Source: Asaia astilbis JCM 15831
Lineage (GTDB): Bacteria > Pseudomonadota > Alphaproteobacteria > Acetobacterales > Acetobacteraceae
Assembly: GCF_000613845.1 (NCBI RefSeq)
Contig: NZ_BAJT01000022.1
Coordinates: 1-35,244 of the forward strand
Direction of reading: 5' to 3'
Length of the DNA: 35,244 nucleotides
Numbering within the stretch: position 1 is the stretch's first letter; each line of letters begins with the position of its first letter. The position numbers and the translations under genes were made by a program. The notes under the pieces are model-generated. The model had not been told where the DNA came from. It worked only from the letters and a program-made list of their open reading frames with translations, and did not search any database. This document shows, piece after piece, positions 1 to 8,920 of this stretch.

Positions 1-1
1 G

Positions 2-640
2 GCGATTGCGGCTTCGCCGAGCGCGTCGCCAGCCCCCGACACCGCTGCGGCCGCTCCTGATGTTCCCGTGCAGGACAAGGGCACCAATACCGGGCTTCCC
101 TTGCCACGCTTTGCGGCGATGCGCGCGGACAAGGTGTTTCTGCGCAAGGGACCGGGACAGCGTTACCCCATCGAGTGGGTCTATCATCGTCGTGGCCTGC
201 CCGTAGAGGTCGAACGCGAGTTCGATGTCTGGCGGTTGATCGAGGATGCAGACGGCATGAAAGGCTGGGTGCATCAGGCGACTCTTGTTGGCCAGCGCAC
301 GTTCGTCATCCCAGGGCAACCGCCTGAGGGGCATGCCGCAGCGGTCGGAGAGGCGTCGGCTAAAACTGGTGATGTGATCGGCAAGGCGGATGCGCGTGTG
401 CTCGGTTACGTGCCCGGCGAAAGCGAGGCGCGTCAACGTCAGGGTGACACCCTGCTTTACAGTCAGGCGGACGAAGAGAGCGCTGTCGTGGCCGTTCTGC
501 AACCCGGAACCGTGGGGACTCTGAAGCTGTGCCCTCAGGGATCCTCGTGGTGCAAAGTGGTGGTCAAGGGCTATACCGGATGGCTCCCGAGACGTGTGTT
601 CTGGGGGCTGTTGCCAGGAGAGACGCTTCAGCCTAGCTGA
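2..640 (+). CDS. SH3-domain envelope protein, 5' end outside the window
   Basis: The reading frame is open to the left edge, so the true start lies upstream. The GTG at 68 is only an internal codon. The visible part begins with an Ala/Pro/Ser-rich stretch, typical of the segment after a signal peptide. Two SH3-like repeats follow. The first contains FLRKGPGQRYP and ends in GWVHQATLVG; the second contains TLLYSQADEES and ends in GWLPRRVFWG. This is the bacterial SH3_4 (DUF1058) arrangement found in alphaproteobacterial periplasmic proteins, thought to bind peptidoglycan or ligands in the envelope. The exact role is unknown. It lies on the same strand as pyruvate kinase and ends 42 bases before that gene's preferred start. 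Confidence 0.8.
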   Translation, partial: AIAASPSASPAPDTAAAAPDVPVQDKGTNTGLPLPRFAAMRADKVFLRKGPGQRYPIEWVYHRRGLPVEVEREFDVWRLIEDADGMKGWVHQATLVGQRTFVIPGQPPEGHAAAVGEASAKTGDVIGKADARVLGYVPGESEARQRQGDTLLYSQADEESAVVAVLQPGTVGTLKLCPQGSSWCKVVVKGYTGWLPRRVFWGLLPGETLQPS

Positions 641-682
641 GGCTATGATATGCAAAGTGCAGCAATTGGATCGGAGATCAGT

Positions 683-2155
683 ATGACATCCTCACCTCAA
701 GCAGCTTCGGCTCAGGGTACGGGACTGAAGAAAGAGGCCGAACAGCGCCGCACGAAGATTGTTGCGACCCTTGGCCCGGCTTCGTCTACGCATGAGATGA
801 TCCGCACTCTGGCCCTTGCTGGCGCTGACGTGTTTCGTCTGAACTTCTCGCATGGCTCGCATGAAGATCATGCAAAGCGTCATGCGACCATTCGTGATGT
901 CGAAGCCGAGCTGGGCCGTCCTCTCGCCATTCTGGCCGATATGCAGGGCCCGAAGTTGCGCGTCGGCACGTTTGCCGATGGCAAGGTCGAGCTTCTTGAA
1001 GGCGCTCGTTTCCGCCTCGATCTCGATCGCACGCCGGGCGACGCCCGTCGCGCCTGCCTGCCACATCCGGAAATCATGCGCGCCGCCGAGCCCGGCAGCC
1101 GTCTGCTGCTCGACGATGGCAAGATGCGTCTTCGTGTGGTCTCCTGCGATGAGACCCATATGGAGACGGAAGTCGAAGTGGGCGGTTTTCTGTCCGAGCG
1201 TAAGGGCGTGAACGTTCCTGACGTTGTGCTGCCTATCCCGGCTCTGACCGAGAAGGACCACAAGGATTTCGCCTTCGCGCTCGATCTCGGTGTCGAGTAT
1301 GTGGCGCTTTCCTTCGTGCAGCGTCCTGAAGACGTGCAGGAAGCGAAAGACATCGCCAAAGGCCGCGCCTGGATCATGACCAAGCTCGAAAAGCCGCAGG
1401 CAATGGAACGTCTGAGCGACATTATTGCGCTGTCTGATGCCGTGATGGTTGCCCGCGGCGATCTGGGCGTCGAGCTTCCGGCTGAAGAAGTGCCGATCGA
1501 ACAAAAGCGCGCCATCCGCGAAGCCCGCTTCCAGGGCAAGCCCGTCATTGTCGCAACGCAGATGCTCGAGAGCATGATCACCGCGCCGACCCCGACGCGC
1601 GCTGAAGTCTCCGACGTATCCAACGCTGTTTTCGACGGCACCGACGCCGTGATGCTTTCGGCTGAGAGCGCTGCGGGCAAATATCCGCGGGAGGCCGTCG
1701 AAGTGATGGCGCGCGTAACGCGTCGTGTCGAGAACGACTTCGAGTGGCGCATGCAGGAAGAGGCCTTCCGCCCCGATAGCGATGGCACGACCGGTGGCGC
1801 GATTGCGGAAGCGGCGTGGCATGTGGCGCAGTCCGTCTCGGCAGCTGTGATCGTGGTCTACACCCAGAGCGGTCGTGGCGCGCTTCAGATTGCTCGTGAG
1901 CGTGCGGATTGCCCGGTTCTGGCGCTGACACCAGATGATGAGACGGCACGTCGCCTGAGCATGGTCTGGGGCGTGCGTGCCATGTCGGTCGGGCAGGAGA
2001 CGCCGGTTTACGGTGTCGAAGGCGTGGTCGATCAGGCGGTCGGACTGGCTGTTTCAGAAGGCTATGCAGAGAAAGGCGACAAGCTGGTTCTGCTCGTTGG
2101 TCTGCCTTTCGGCCAGAAGGGCTCGACGAACACACTGCGCGTTGTCACCATCTGA
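683..2155 (+). CDS. pyk: pyruvate kinase
   Basis: Converts phosphoenolpyruvate and ADP to pyruvate and ATP, the last step of lower glycolysis (Entner-Doudoroff in acetic acid bacteria). Visible signatures are TKIVATLGPASS near the N-terminus, GVNVPDVVLPIPALTEKD in the middle, the K-containing MTKLEKPQAM, the metal-site region VMVARGDLGVE, and VIVATQMLESMI. The length of about 490 residues suits the family. Two starts are possible. ATG 683 has GGAG 6 bases upstream and is preferred. ATG 650, 11 codons earlier, has GAGG overlapping the stop of the preceding gene. The frame is intact. A perfect inverted repeat follows shortly after the stop. Confidence 0.96.
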   Translation: MTSSPQAASAQGTGLKKEAEQRRTKIVATLGPASSTHEMIRTLALAGADVFRLNFSHGSHEDHAKRHATIRDVEAELGRPLAILADMQGPKLRVGTFADGKVELLEGARFRLDLDRTPGDARRACLPHPEIMRAAEPGSRLLLDDGKMRLRVVSCDETHMETEVEVGGFLSERKGVNVPDVVLPIPALTEKDHKDFAFALDLGVEYVALSFVQRPEDVQEAKDIAKGRAWIMTKLEKPQAMERLSDIIALSDAVMVARGDLGVELPAEEVPIEQKRAIREARFQGKPVIVATQMLESMITAPTPTRAEVSDVSNAVFDGTDAVMLSAESAAGKYPREAVEVMARVTRRVENDFEWRMQEEAFRPDSDGTTGGAIAEAAWHVAQSVSAAVIVVYTQSGRGALQIARERADCPVLALTPDDETARRLSMVWGVRAMSVGQETPVYGVEGVVDQAVGLAVSEGYAEKGDKLVLLVGLPFGQKGSTNTLRVVTI

Positions 2156-2168
2156 ACTTGATACTCAC

Positions 2169-2232
2169 AGCGGGGAGCACCCCGCTATGATGTCTGTATC
2201 GAGTGCCTCCTGAGGACTGATGGCCTCAGGAG
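2169..2232. terminator. two inverted repeats between convergent pyk and tyrA
   Basis: The first hairpin is AGCGGGG (2169-2175), a 4-base loop, and CCCCGCT (2180-2186). The second is CTCCTGAGG (2207-2215), an 8-base loop, and CCTCAGGAG (2224-2232). Both stems are perfect. Neither is followed by a T run on either strand, so intrinsic termination is a guess from their place between convergent genes. I see nothing else in 2233-2344. Confidence 0.45.
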
Positions 2233-2344
2233 AGCGGCAAAAGCGCGTGCAAGTGGTCAGTTGCAGGAATAGACGCCCTGTATAGGCCGTTCATTTGCTT
2301 CGGGCGGACGGAACGAGCCTTCCTGGCTGCAGCAGGTCGGCGCC

Positions 2345-3232
2345 TTACGCCTTGCCGCGGTCGGCTAGTCCGCGGCGGATTCGGCGGCCACGCGATATTG
2401 TCTCAACGATGGTCTTTTCGTCACCTTCGCGGATTGCGGCAGCCATGTCGGCCATATCCTGACTGAAGCGGTCGAACACGCTCAGAAGAGCGTCTTTGTT
2501 ATGCAGAAAAATATCGCGCCACATTGTCGGGTCAGATGCCGCGACGCGGGTGAAGTCCCGAAAGCCTGATGCGGCAAAATCCAGGACTTCTGTGCGCATC
2601 TCTTCAGCGAGAGTGTCTGCAGTACCGCAGATGGTGAACGCAATCATATGCGGCAGATGGCTGACCATGGCGCAGATCGTGTCATGCTGATCGATATCCA
2701 TCACCCGAATGCGTGCGCCCATTGCGTCCCAGAACGCGGCGATGCGGTCTATGGCGTCCTGCGGCGCTTTGGAGTCTGGGGTGAGCAGGCACCAGCTACC
2801 TTCGAAAAGCGTCGCAAACCCTGCATCGGGTCCTGAGTGCTCAGTACCCGCCATGGGGTGGGCAGCAACATAGGCAATGTCGTCCCGCATGTGCGGGGAG
2901 ACAGCGTCAGCGACGCTTCGACGGGTGGAGCCGACATCTGTCAGGATGGCGCCCGGCTTCATATGCGGCAGGATCGCGGTGGCGACAGGAGCCATTGCCC
3001 CGACCGGCACGCAAAGCATGACACAATCGGCGTCTTTGACGGCTTCCTGCGCATCAGCGGTCACGATGTCGCCCAGATCGAGCGCGTGGACGCGACTGAG
3101 CACGTCCGGGTCACGATCCGTGACGACAAGTGTGTCGACCAGACCGGGCGTCGCACGCAGGCGTCGCAAAACCGATGATCCCATCAGTCCGGGGCCGATG
3201 ACGCAGAGCGTGCCGAAAAGTGGCGTGGTCAC
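2345..3232 (-). CDS. tyrA: prephenate/arogenate dehydrogenase
   Basis: Oxidative decarboxylation of prephenate or arogenate in tyrosine biosynthesis, cytoplasmic. The 295-residue protein starts with a Rossmann nucleotide-binding loop (VIGPGLMGSSVLRRLRA). It continues with DCVMLCVPVGA, TDVGSTRRSV and the catalytic-region segment YVAAHPMAGTEHSGP, which holds the conserved HPMAG. It then has the all-helical C-terminal TyrA domain, with MVSHLPHMIAF. The start is GTG at 3232. It overlaps the stop of the upstream hpnL-like gene as GTGA, so translation is probably coupled. Whether the substrate is prephenate or arogenate cannot be read from the sequence. Confidence 0.93.
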   Translation of the reverse strand: MTTPLFGTLCVIGPGLMGSSVLRRLRATPGLVDTLVVTDRDPDVLSRVHALDLGDIVTADAQEAVKDADCVMLCVPVGAMAPVATAILPHMKPGAILTDVGSTRRSVADAVSPHMRDDIAYVAAHPMAGTEHSGPDAGFATLFEGSWCLLTPDSKAPQDAIDRIAAFWDAMGARIRVMDIDQHDTICAMVSHLPHMIAFTICGTADTLAEEMRTEVLDFAASGFRDFTRVAASDPTMWRDIFLHNKDALLSVFDRFSQDMADMAAAIREGDEKTIVETISRGRRIRRGLADRGKA

Positions 3233-4332
3233 GAGGGTTCTCTCCGGGGGGCAGAGTCGGCGTAGTCCAGTGCGTCCTGTTCAGCAGAGCTGTTCTTTGC
3301 GGCACGGAGGCGACGCATTTCCGAGAACTGCCAAAGGGCCATGACCGGGATGCCGATTGCGATGTCGCGTCCGCGTCTCAGGAGGGACAGACCCAGAGAA
3401 ATATCCGCTTCGATCCCGAAAAAATAACCAAGAGCGACATAGGCGGCTTCCTGCACGCCGAGCGCTGCCGGAACGAGGAAGGAGGCGGACATGATACCGC
3501 AAACGACGCCTTCAATCGCGATGGCCCCTCCATAACCGACATGGGCGCCAAGGAGCTCAAGCGAGAGCCATGTCACCGCAGCGCCACCCAGCCAGCAAAG
3601 CAGATGGATCAATGCTCCGCTCGCAATCCGGCCCGGACGCGCCCAGAGCAGATCGAGCTGTGCCTGAAAGCTGTCCATATTGTCGATAAGGGTCGTGCGC
3701 CAGCCCTCGGCAATATGACGTCCGAGAAAGCGGGCAACGTGATGAATGGCGACGCCACCTCGCTGCTGGGTCCAGATAAAACCTGCAATGCCGAGCGTCA
3801 GCAGTCCCATTCCCCCCAAGACGGGCCAGGTGAACTTATTAGTGCCGCTGTGATTGAACAGAAAGACGAGGGCGATAATGACGAAGACGATCTGACCGAG
3901 GACTTCGGTCGTGATGTCGACAATATTAGTCGCAATGGCAGCAGGCCATTGGAGCGGGCTGAGCCGACGACTGAGTCCGGGGATACTGCATGTGGCGCGA
4001 ATGCCGATGACCATGCCCCCCAATTGGGAGAAGGGCAGGCAGTTTCCGGCGGCATCGCGTACAGCGCGTGAGGCTATGGCGCGGAAGAGCCCGAGCTCGG
4101 GACAGGCGAAAAACCACGAGATGCCCAGACCGATATCGACCAGAACCTGGCCGCCCACGATGGCGACGAACCCTCCGATCCCGATGCGTTGCATGGCAGT
4201 GAGAACATGGTCGATGCCGAGCCAGGCCATGATCCCTGTCAGGAGAGCGACGCCCAGAAGGGAGAGAATGAGGGTCAGGGTCTTCAAGGTCAGTCTTGTC
4301 CGAACGACGCAGGGGTTGCGATGGGGCATCAT
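3229..4332 (-). CDS. hpnL: HpnL-type hopanoid-associated membrane protein (flippase-like)
   Basis: A polytopic inner-membrane protein of the lysylphosphatidylglycerol synthase transmembrane/flippase-like family. At least seven hydrophobic spans are visible, beginning with LTLILSLLGVALLTGIMAWLG. The conserved segment LPFSQLGGMVIGIRA and a late glycine-rich span (FLVPAALGVQEAAYVALGYF) are typical of the family. Its place divergent from hpnA supports HpnL, thought to act in hopanoid handling or transport, rather than a generic family member. The frame extends upstream to a TTG at 4419 with other ATGs at 4368 and 4359. I chose the ATG at 4332 because it lies just before the first membrane span, but no start has a convincing ribosome site. 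Its end overlaps tyrA by 4 bases. Confidence 0.78.
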   Translation of the reverse strand: MMPHRNPCVVRTRLTLKTLTLILSLLGVALLTGIMAWLGIDHVLTAMQRIGIGGFVAIVGGQVLVDIGLGISWFFACPELGLFRAIASRAVRDAAGNCLPFSQLGGMVIGIRATCSIPGLSRRLSPLQWPAAIATNIVDITTEVLGQIVFVIIALVFLFNHSGTNKFTWPVLGGMGLLTLGIAGFIWTQQRGGVAIHHVARFLGRHIAEGWRTTLIDNMDSFQAQLDLLWARPGRIASGALIHLLCWLGGAAVTWLSLELLGAHVGYGGAIAIEGVVCGIMSASFLVPAALGVQEAAYVALGYFFGIEADISLGLSLLRRGRDIAIGIPVMALWQFSEMRRLRAAKNSSAEQDALDYADSAPRREPS

Positions 4333-4473
4333 CCGACGGAGGGCGGATGGGCGATACATCTGCGGCATTTTGAGAGGATGTCGCGCTGTCAAGTGTTCGC
4401 GGGTGTCTACACCAGACAATCCGCTTTCGCTACTCCGGGGCTTAAAATGACGAAAAAGCCATCGCCCCCAAGG

Positions 4474-4501
4474 TTGCCTGTCGTTTTCCCGGCGGTATGG
4501 T
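4474..4501 (+). promoter_or_regulatory. candidate sigma70 promoter of hpnABC
   Basis: TTGCCT (4474-4479), a 16-base spacer and TATGGT (4496-4501) lie 41 bases before the hpnA ATG, in the divergent gap between hpnL and hpnA. The match to consensus is moderate and no other element in the gap is better. Confidence 0.4.
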
Positions 4502-4542
4502 GCGGGATCGATCTGCTAGCAATGTGAGCATCAAGAGATATC

Positions 4543-5543
4543 ATGAGTGAATACACGCTGATTACCGGTGCGACCGGTTTCGTTGGCTCGGCGGTCGCGC
4601 GTATTCTCAAGCAGCGCGGGCACAAGATCAGGTTGCTCGTCCGCGCTGGAGCGGATCTCTCCAACCTTGAAGGGCTGGATGCCGATCTGGTGACTGGCGA
4701 CCTGACCGCACCTGAAAGCTTCGTGCCAGCCTTGCCGGATGCCGCTATCTGTTTCACGTCGCTGCCGATTATCGCCTCTGGGTCCCCGACCCCGCCGTGA
4801 TGATGCGCGCCAATGTCGAGGGAACGCGCCGTTTGATGATGGCCGCTCTCGATGCCGGGGTTGAACGTATCGTTTATTGCTCGTCGGTTGCTGCTTTGGG
4901 GTTGACCAAGGATGGGACGCCCGCTGACGAGCTGACGCCCGTCACCGAACACGATGTCATCGGCGTTTACAAGCTGTCGAAATATCGTGCCGAGCAGGAG
5001 GTGCTCAGGCTTGTGCGTGAGCAGGGGCTGCCAGCTGTGATCGTCAATCCGTCGACACCTGTCGGGCCTCGGGATATCAAGCCGACGCCCACAGGCCAGA
5101 TGATTGTTGACGTCGGTTCAGGCAATATGCCGGCCTATGTCGAGAGCGGTCTGAATATCGTGCATGTCGATGACGTGGCAGAAGGTCACGTTCTGGCACT
5201 CGAGAAGGGTGTGATCGGTGAGAAATATATCCTCGGTGGTGAAAACTACATGCTGGGCGATTTCTTCGGACTGATCAGCGAAGTGGCCTGCGTGAAGCCC
5301 CCGCGTATCAAACTCAGACAATCCTGGTTGCAGCCTGTGGCAGTCGTGTCCGAATGGCTGGCGCGTGGCTTTGGTATTGAACCGCGCGTGACCCGTGAGA
5401 CGCTCGCGATGTCGAAAAAGAAGATGTTCTTCACGTCGCTCAAGGCGCAGGAGCATCTTGGATATGCGCCACGCCCGGCCCGTGATGCGGTGGCCGACGC
5501 AATCACCTGGTTTCGTGAACATGGCCGGATCTCGATGAAATGA
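4543..5543 (+). CDS. hpnA: hopanoid-associated sugar epimerase HpnA (frameshifted in this sequence)
   Basis: An extended short-chain dehydrogenase/epimerase. The N-terminal NAD-binding loop is TGATGFVGSAVA. The active-site tyrosine/lysine pair is in VYKLSKYRAEQ, followed by VNPSTPVGPRD. The protein is broken after residue Asp66. The first frame ends at 4800. The family sequence RYLFHVAADYRLWVPDP resumes in another frame from 4743. Adding one G/C base within the GCC at 4741-4743 restores a 333-residue protein of normal length. The real phenotype is therefore probably intact. The stop overlaps the hpnB start as ATGA. Its exact substrate in hopanoid side-chain synthesis is not settled in the literature I know. 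Confidence 0.9.
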
Positions 5544-6691
5544 TCAGAAATCTGATGGCAGTGTCTGCGTTGGCAGCCTGGGGAAAGCTGCTTTTTGCCC
5601 ATGGTCGCTTCTGGCGAACTGGCGCGCAGTTGACCCCGGTGAGGGCAGCGCAGACCGATTCATGGCCCGATGTCGCGGTTGTTGTGCCCGCGCGCGATGA
5701 GGCTGAGTCGATTCAGCTGTCTCGCGACGCTGCTGCAGCAGGATTACAAAGGCAGGCTCAGCGTCGTTGTTGTCGATGATGGCAGCACTGACGGGACGGG
5801 CGATCTGGCCCGTGCGGTGGCAGACCCGCATGGCCGTCTGACGGTTCTTACCGGAGGCGTGCGTCCTGAAGGGTGGAGCGGCAAGCTCTGGGCCGTGCAT
5901 CAGGGTGAAATGGCGGCCCGTCAGAAGATCGGCCCGGAAGGCTTCATCCTGCTTACCGACGCGATATTCTGCACTCGGCGCTGCATCTCGAAACGCTGGT
6001 TGAAAAGGCCCTGCGTGACCGTCTCGATATGGTTTCGGAAATGGTTGTGCTCAATTGCGAGAGCGCGGCTGAGCGGTTGCTGGTCCCTGCCTTCGTTTAT
6101 TTCTTTGCGATGCTCTACCCGTTCGAGAAGGTCAACGACCCTTCCTCCGGGGTGGCTGGAGCAGCCGGGGGGACCATCCTCGTACGCCGTTCCATGCTCG
6201 AGCGTATCGGTGGGGTCGAGTCAGTAAGGGGCGCCCTGATCGATGATTGCTCTCTTGCCAGTGACATCAAGAGAGCAGGGGGCAGGCTTTATCTTGGACA
6301 CAGCACTCTGGCCTGGTCGATTCGTCCCTATCGGGGCGCCGCTGACATCTGGCGCATGATCGCACGAACGGCATATGTGCAGCTGCGATACTCACCTGTG
6401 ATCCTGCTTTGCACCATTCTGGGTATGGGGCTGGTCTGGCTGGCTCCTGTCTATTTTGCCCTTTTTGGCCGGGGGCGCGTGAAAATCATGGGCGGGGCAT
6501 CGCTCTTTCTGGCGACGCTTTCGTTCCTGCCGACCCTGTCGCGTTTCAAGCTATCTCCATTGCGCGCGCTCGCCCTGCCGGTCGTGGCGGCTTTCTATAT
6601 GGCAGCGACCATAGGCTCTGCTGTCGACCATCATCGGGGGCGCGGCGTGCAGTGGAAAAGCCGTTTTTATACTGAGGAGACGCACGCCTGA
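5540..6691 (+). CDS. hpnB: hopanoid-associated glycosyltransferase HpnB (two frameshifts)
   Basis: A membrane-bound family 2 glycosyltransferase. It has the N-terminal segment VAVVVPARDEAESI, the nucleotide-binding strand VVVVDDGSTDGT, LLTDAD as the metal-binding region, AGAAGGTILVRR, and IDDCSLASDIK near the acceptor site. Two hydrophobic spans lie near the C-terminus (ILLCTILGMGLVWLAPVYF and a later one). Two frame breaks split it. The first is at about 5714, where two bases appear missing between ATT and AGC. The second is at about 5962, where one base is missing so that GACGC|GAT should read D-A-D. Repair gives 384 residues, normal for HpnB. It overlaps hpnA by 4 bases and hpnC by 1 base (TGATG), so the three are one translationally coupled unit. 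Confidence 0.88.
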
Positions 6692-7566
6692 TGAGCGCGA
6701 TCAGCAAGAAGGTCGATCCTGTCTGGGGAGAGGCTGATGTCACGTCCCCCAAGGGAGCGAGTGACGAGAACTTTCCGGTTGGATCCTTGCTCTTTGCCAA
6801 AGCCAACCGCGCCCACGTCACGGCTTACTATAATTTTGCCCGGGTTATCGATGATATGGTCGATAATGCGACACTGTCCTCCGAGGCCAAGATCGCCCGA
6901 TTGCGGGGGATGGAAGAGGTTATTCGCGGAACACGCGAGGCCCCTCAGCGTGCTGATGCCCAGACGGCTGTCATATTGCGACGCCATCTTCTTCAGACCG
7001 GTGTTCCGGCTGAGACCGCGACGGATCTGATTACGGCGTTCTGTCAGGATGCGGTCAAGAATCGCTATGAGAGCTGGGACGAGTTGCTGGGTTATTGCCG
7101 GTTTTCGGCGAACCCCGTTGGACGCTTCTTGCTGCTTTTGCATGGAGAGAGGCCCGAAACCCTGCCGCTTTCAGATGCGCTTTGCAGCGCTTTGCAGGTG
7201 ATCAACCATTTGCAGGATGTCACGTCGGATCTCAAGACGCTCGACCGTTCCTACCTGCCTCAGGAGATGCTGAGTGCTGAAGGGGCAAAAATCGAGGATG
7301 TGCTTCTGGCGCGCAGCAAGCCGGGCTTGCGCCGTGTCTTCATGCACCTTCTCGATGAAGTCGATCACCTGAACCGTGAAGCCGCGCGGTTGCCTGCGCT
7401 GGTGCGTGATCGTCGGATGCGCGCTTATTGCGCCGTTGTGGTCGCACTTTCCCATCGCCTTGCAGCGCGACTGCGTCGTGAAGACCCTGTGGCGGGTCGG
7501 GTGAAGGTGACGCGTCGTGACGGGTTTTATGCTCTGGCCAAGGGGGCAAGAGCCTTTATCGGCTAA
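6691..7566 (+). CDS. hpnC: hydroxysqualene synthase HpnC
   Basis: A trans-isoprenyl diphosphate synthase-like enzyme of 291 residues with an intact frame. By the established HpnCDE pathway it converts presqualene diphosphate to hydroxysqualene. The first aspartate-rich site is ARVIDDMVDN near residues 50-59. The second is in NHLQDVTSDL, followed by RSYLP. FCQDAVKNRYESWDELLGYC is the segment shared by squalene/phytoene synthases. The ATG overlaps the hpnB stop by one base. The gene is the last of the first hopanoid unit; an intrinsic terminator starts 15 bases after its stop. Confidence 0.93.
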   Translation: MSAISKKVDPVWGEADVTSPKGASDENFPVGSLLFAKANRAHVTAYYNFARVIDDMVDNATLSSEAKIARLRGMEEVIRGTREAPQRADAQTAVILRRHLLQTGVPAETATDLITAFCQDAVKNRYESWDELLGYCRFSANPVGRFLLLLHGERPETLPLSDALCSALQVINHLQDVTSDLKTLDRSYLPQEMLSAEGAKIEDVLLARSKPGLRRVFMHLLDEVDHLNREAARLPALVRDRRMRAYCAVVVALSHRLAARLRREDPVAGRVKVTRRDGFYALAKGARAFIG

Positions 7567-7580
7567 GCGCTCGTAAAAAA

Positions 7581-7610
7581 GGGCACCGTTGAGACGGTGC
7601 CCTTTTTCTT
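7581..7610. terminator. strong intrinsic terminator after hpnC
   Basis: GGGCACCGT (7581-7589), loop TGAG and ACGGTGCCC (7594-7602) form a perfect 9-bp stem. It is preceded by six A and followed by TTTTTCTT, so it can end transcription from both strands (hpnC on plus, the aminotransferase on minus). Confidence 0.92.
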
Positions 7611-7625
7611 GAGGTGAGTGCGTGA

Positions 7626-7650
7626 CCTCTTAAAAAAGAAGAGGGTTTTT
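7626..7650 (+). terminator. second small hairpin with T run
   Basis: CCTCTT (7626-7631), a 7-base A-rich loop and AAGAGG (7639-7644) are followed by GTTTTT. It lies just before the stop codon of the opposite-strand aminotransferase gene. The stem is short and it may be a backup to the terminator at 7581. Confidence 0.4.
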
Positions 7651-8829
7651 ACGCTAGGATCTGGTCCAGGGCGGCACAGAAGGCTTCCATTTCTGTCATC
7701 GAACCGACAGTGACGCGTGACATGGTCGGCCAGATGTCCCAGTTGCGACCGATTTCGATTTTTCTGGCGGCAAAAGCCGTCTTCATCTGGGCAGCGGGTT
7801 TCTTCCAGTCGACCAGAAACATGTTGGCCGCGCTACCGGGGACAACGCGGATTTTCCGTTTTGCCAGATGATCGAAGGTCATGCTGCGTGCGGCGATCAT
7901 CTCGTCACGTCGTGCCTTGATGGCGTCGGTCTGGGCAAGGCTTACCGCTCCGGCAGCCAGGGCGACGATGTTGAGCATGGAGATCATGTTCGGGCCGTCA
8001 TAGCGCATCATACGCTTGTGCAGATCGGGGCGTGCGAAAGAGAGGCCGAGGCGCAGGCCCGCCATGGCGAACATCTTCGAGAAGGTTCGCAGAACGATGA
8101 CGTCCTTGCCCTGCTTGACCAGCGAGATGGCGCTCGGCGCGTTTGAGAAGTGGATATAGGCCTCATCGACAATGATGACCGAGCCTGCGGGCTTGTTGTC
8201 GGCGAGCCAGGCAATATCCTCGAGCGGCGTCAGTGTGCCGGTCGGGTTGTTCGGGCTGCAGATGTAATAGGCGCCCGCATTCGGATCGGCCTTGAGCATG
8301 GCGCGCACATCAGTCGCATAGCATTATGCGCCGAGAGGGGGACGCGGGTCAGCTTGATCTTCATCCAGTCAGCGGTGCGCCAGGCGGCTTCGTAGGTAGG
8401 GTTGGCGGTAACCAGCCCCCGTTCGGGGGAACAGAAGGTCACAACCGAGCGACAGAGCGGATCGCTGGAGCCAGGCCAGGGCAGGATATGGTCTTCCGAG
8501 ATCCCCTCGACCGAAGAGGCCGTTCGCAGAAGCGTGGAACGCAGATGATCGGGTTCATAGCGGTTGCCATACGGTACCTGCGCCTGACCGGCCGTAACGG
8601 CAGCAGGGAAAGGGCCGGTCCAGCATTCATTGCTGCCGATACGGACCATGTCCGGATGGCCCACGAACGGATCATCGCCCGGAGCCTTGATGGCGGCGAA
8701 AGCCGAGGAGCCGAACTGCGTGAGCGCGGCGCTCATGCCGAGCAGGCCTGTCAGGCGACCAAAATGGCGACGTGAGTAGCCACGTCCCAAGAGTTCTTCT
8801 TTGGCTTCCTGGGTCAATTGCGCAGTCAT
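7649..8829 (-). CDS. Tat-signal PLP aminotransferase, HisC-like (frameshifted)
   Basis: A fold-type I aminotransferase of the histidinol-phosphate/aromatic class. Recognisable motifs are YYICSPNNPTGT, VIIVDEAYIHFS (PLP-contacting Asp and Tyr) and TFSKMFAMAGLRLG, which holds the PLP lysine. The N-terminus is unusual: SRRHFG at residues 19-24, then a hydrophobic stretch ending in AFAA. This is a good twin-arginine export signal and suggests a folded, cofactor-loaded periplasmic enzyme. The frame breaks near 8320, where one base is missing in an AATGC|TAT context on the coding strand. Repair gives 393 residues. ATG 8829 has GGAG 9 bases upstream. Its substrate is unknown, and hisC should not be assumed. 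Confidence 0.85.
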
Positions 8830-8859
8830 GAGCTTGTCTCCGATGGAACAGATCGCTCA

Positions 8860-8888
8860 AGGAAATGGCCATTCGTTACGAATGTCAA
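8860..8888 (-). promoter_or_regulatory. promoter and palindromic operator of the Tat aminotransferase gene
   Basis: On the minus strand a consensus -35 TTGACA (8888-8883) runs into a perfect palindrome, CATTCG-TTA-CGAATG on the plus strand (8870-8884). The palindrome fills most of the 17-base spacer. The -10 (TTTCCT, 8865-8860) is weak. A palindrome between -35 and -10 is the usual place for a repressor. Its core GTTACG recurs upstream of the second Tat aminotransferase at 17371-17388. Confidence 0.45.
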
Positions 8889-8920
8889 ATCATTTTCGAA
8901 ACGAGATTGCGCGGTTCCGG

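Noticed and set aside
692..1822. 376-codon open frame on the minus strand inside pyruvate kinase
   Set aside because: It lies wholly under a clear pyk coding sequence and shows no domain; it is a codon-bias shadow typical of GC-rich genomes.
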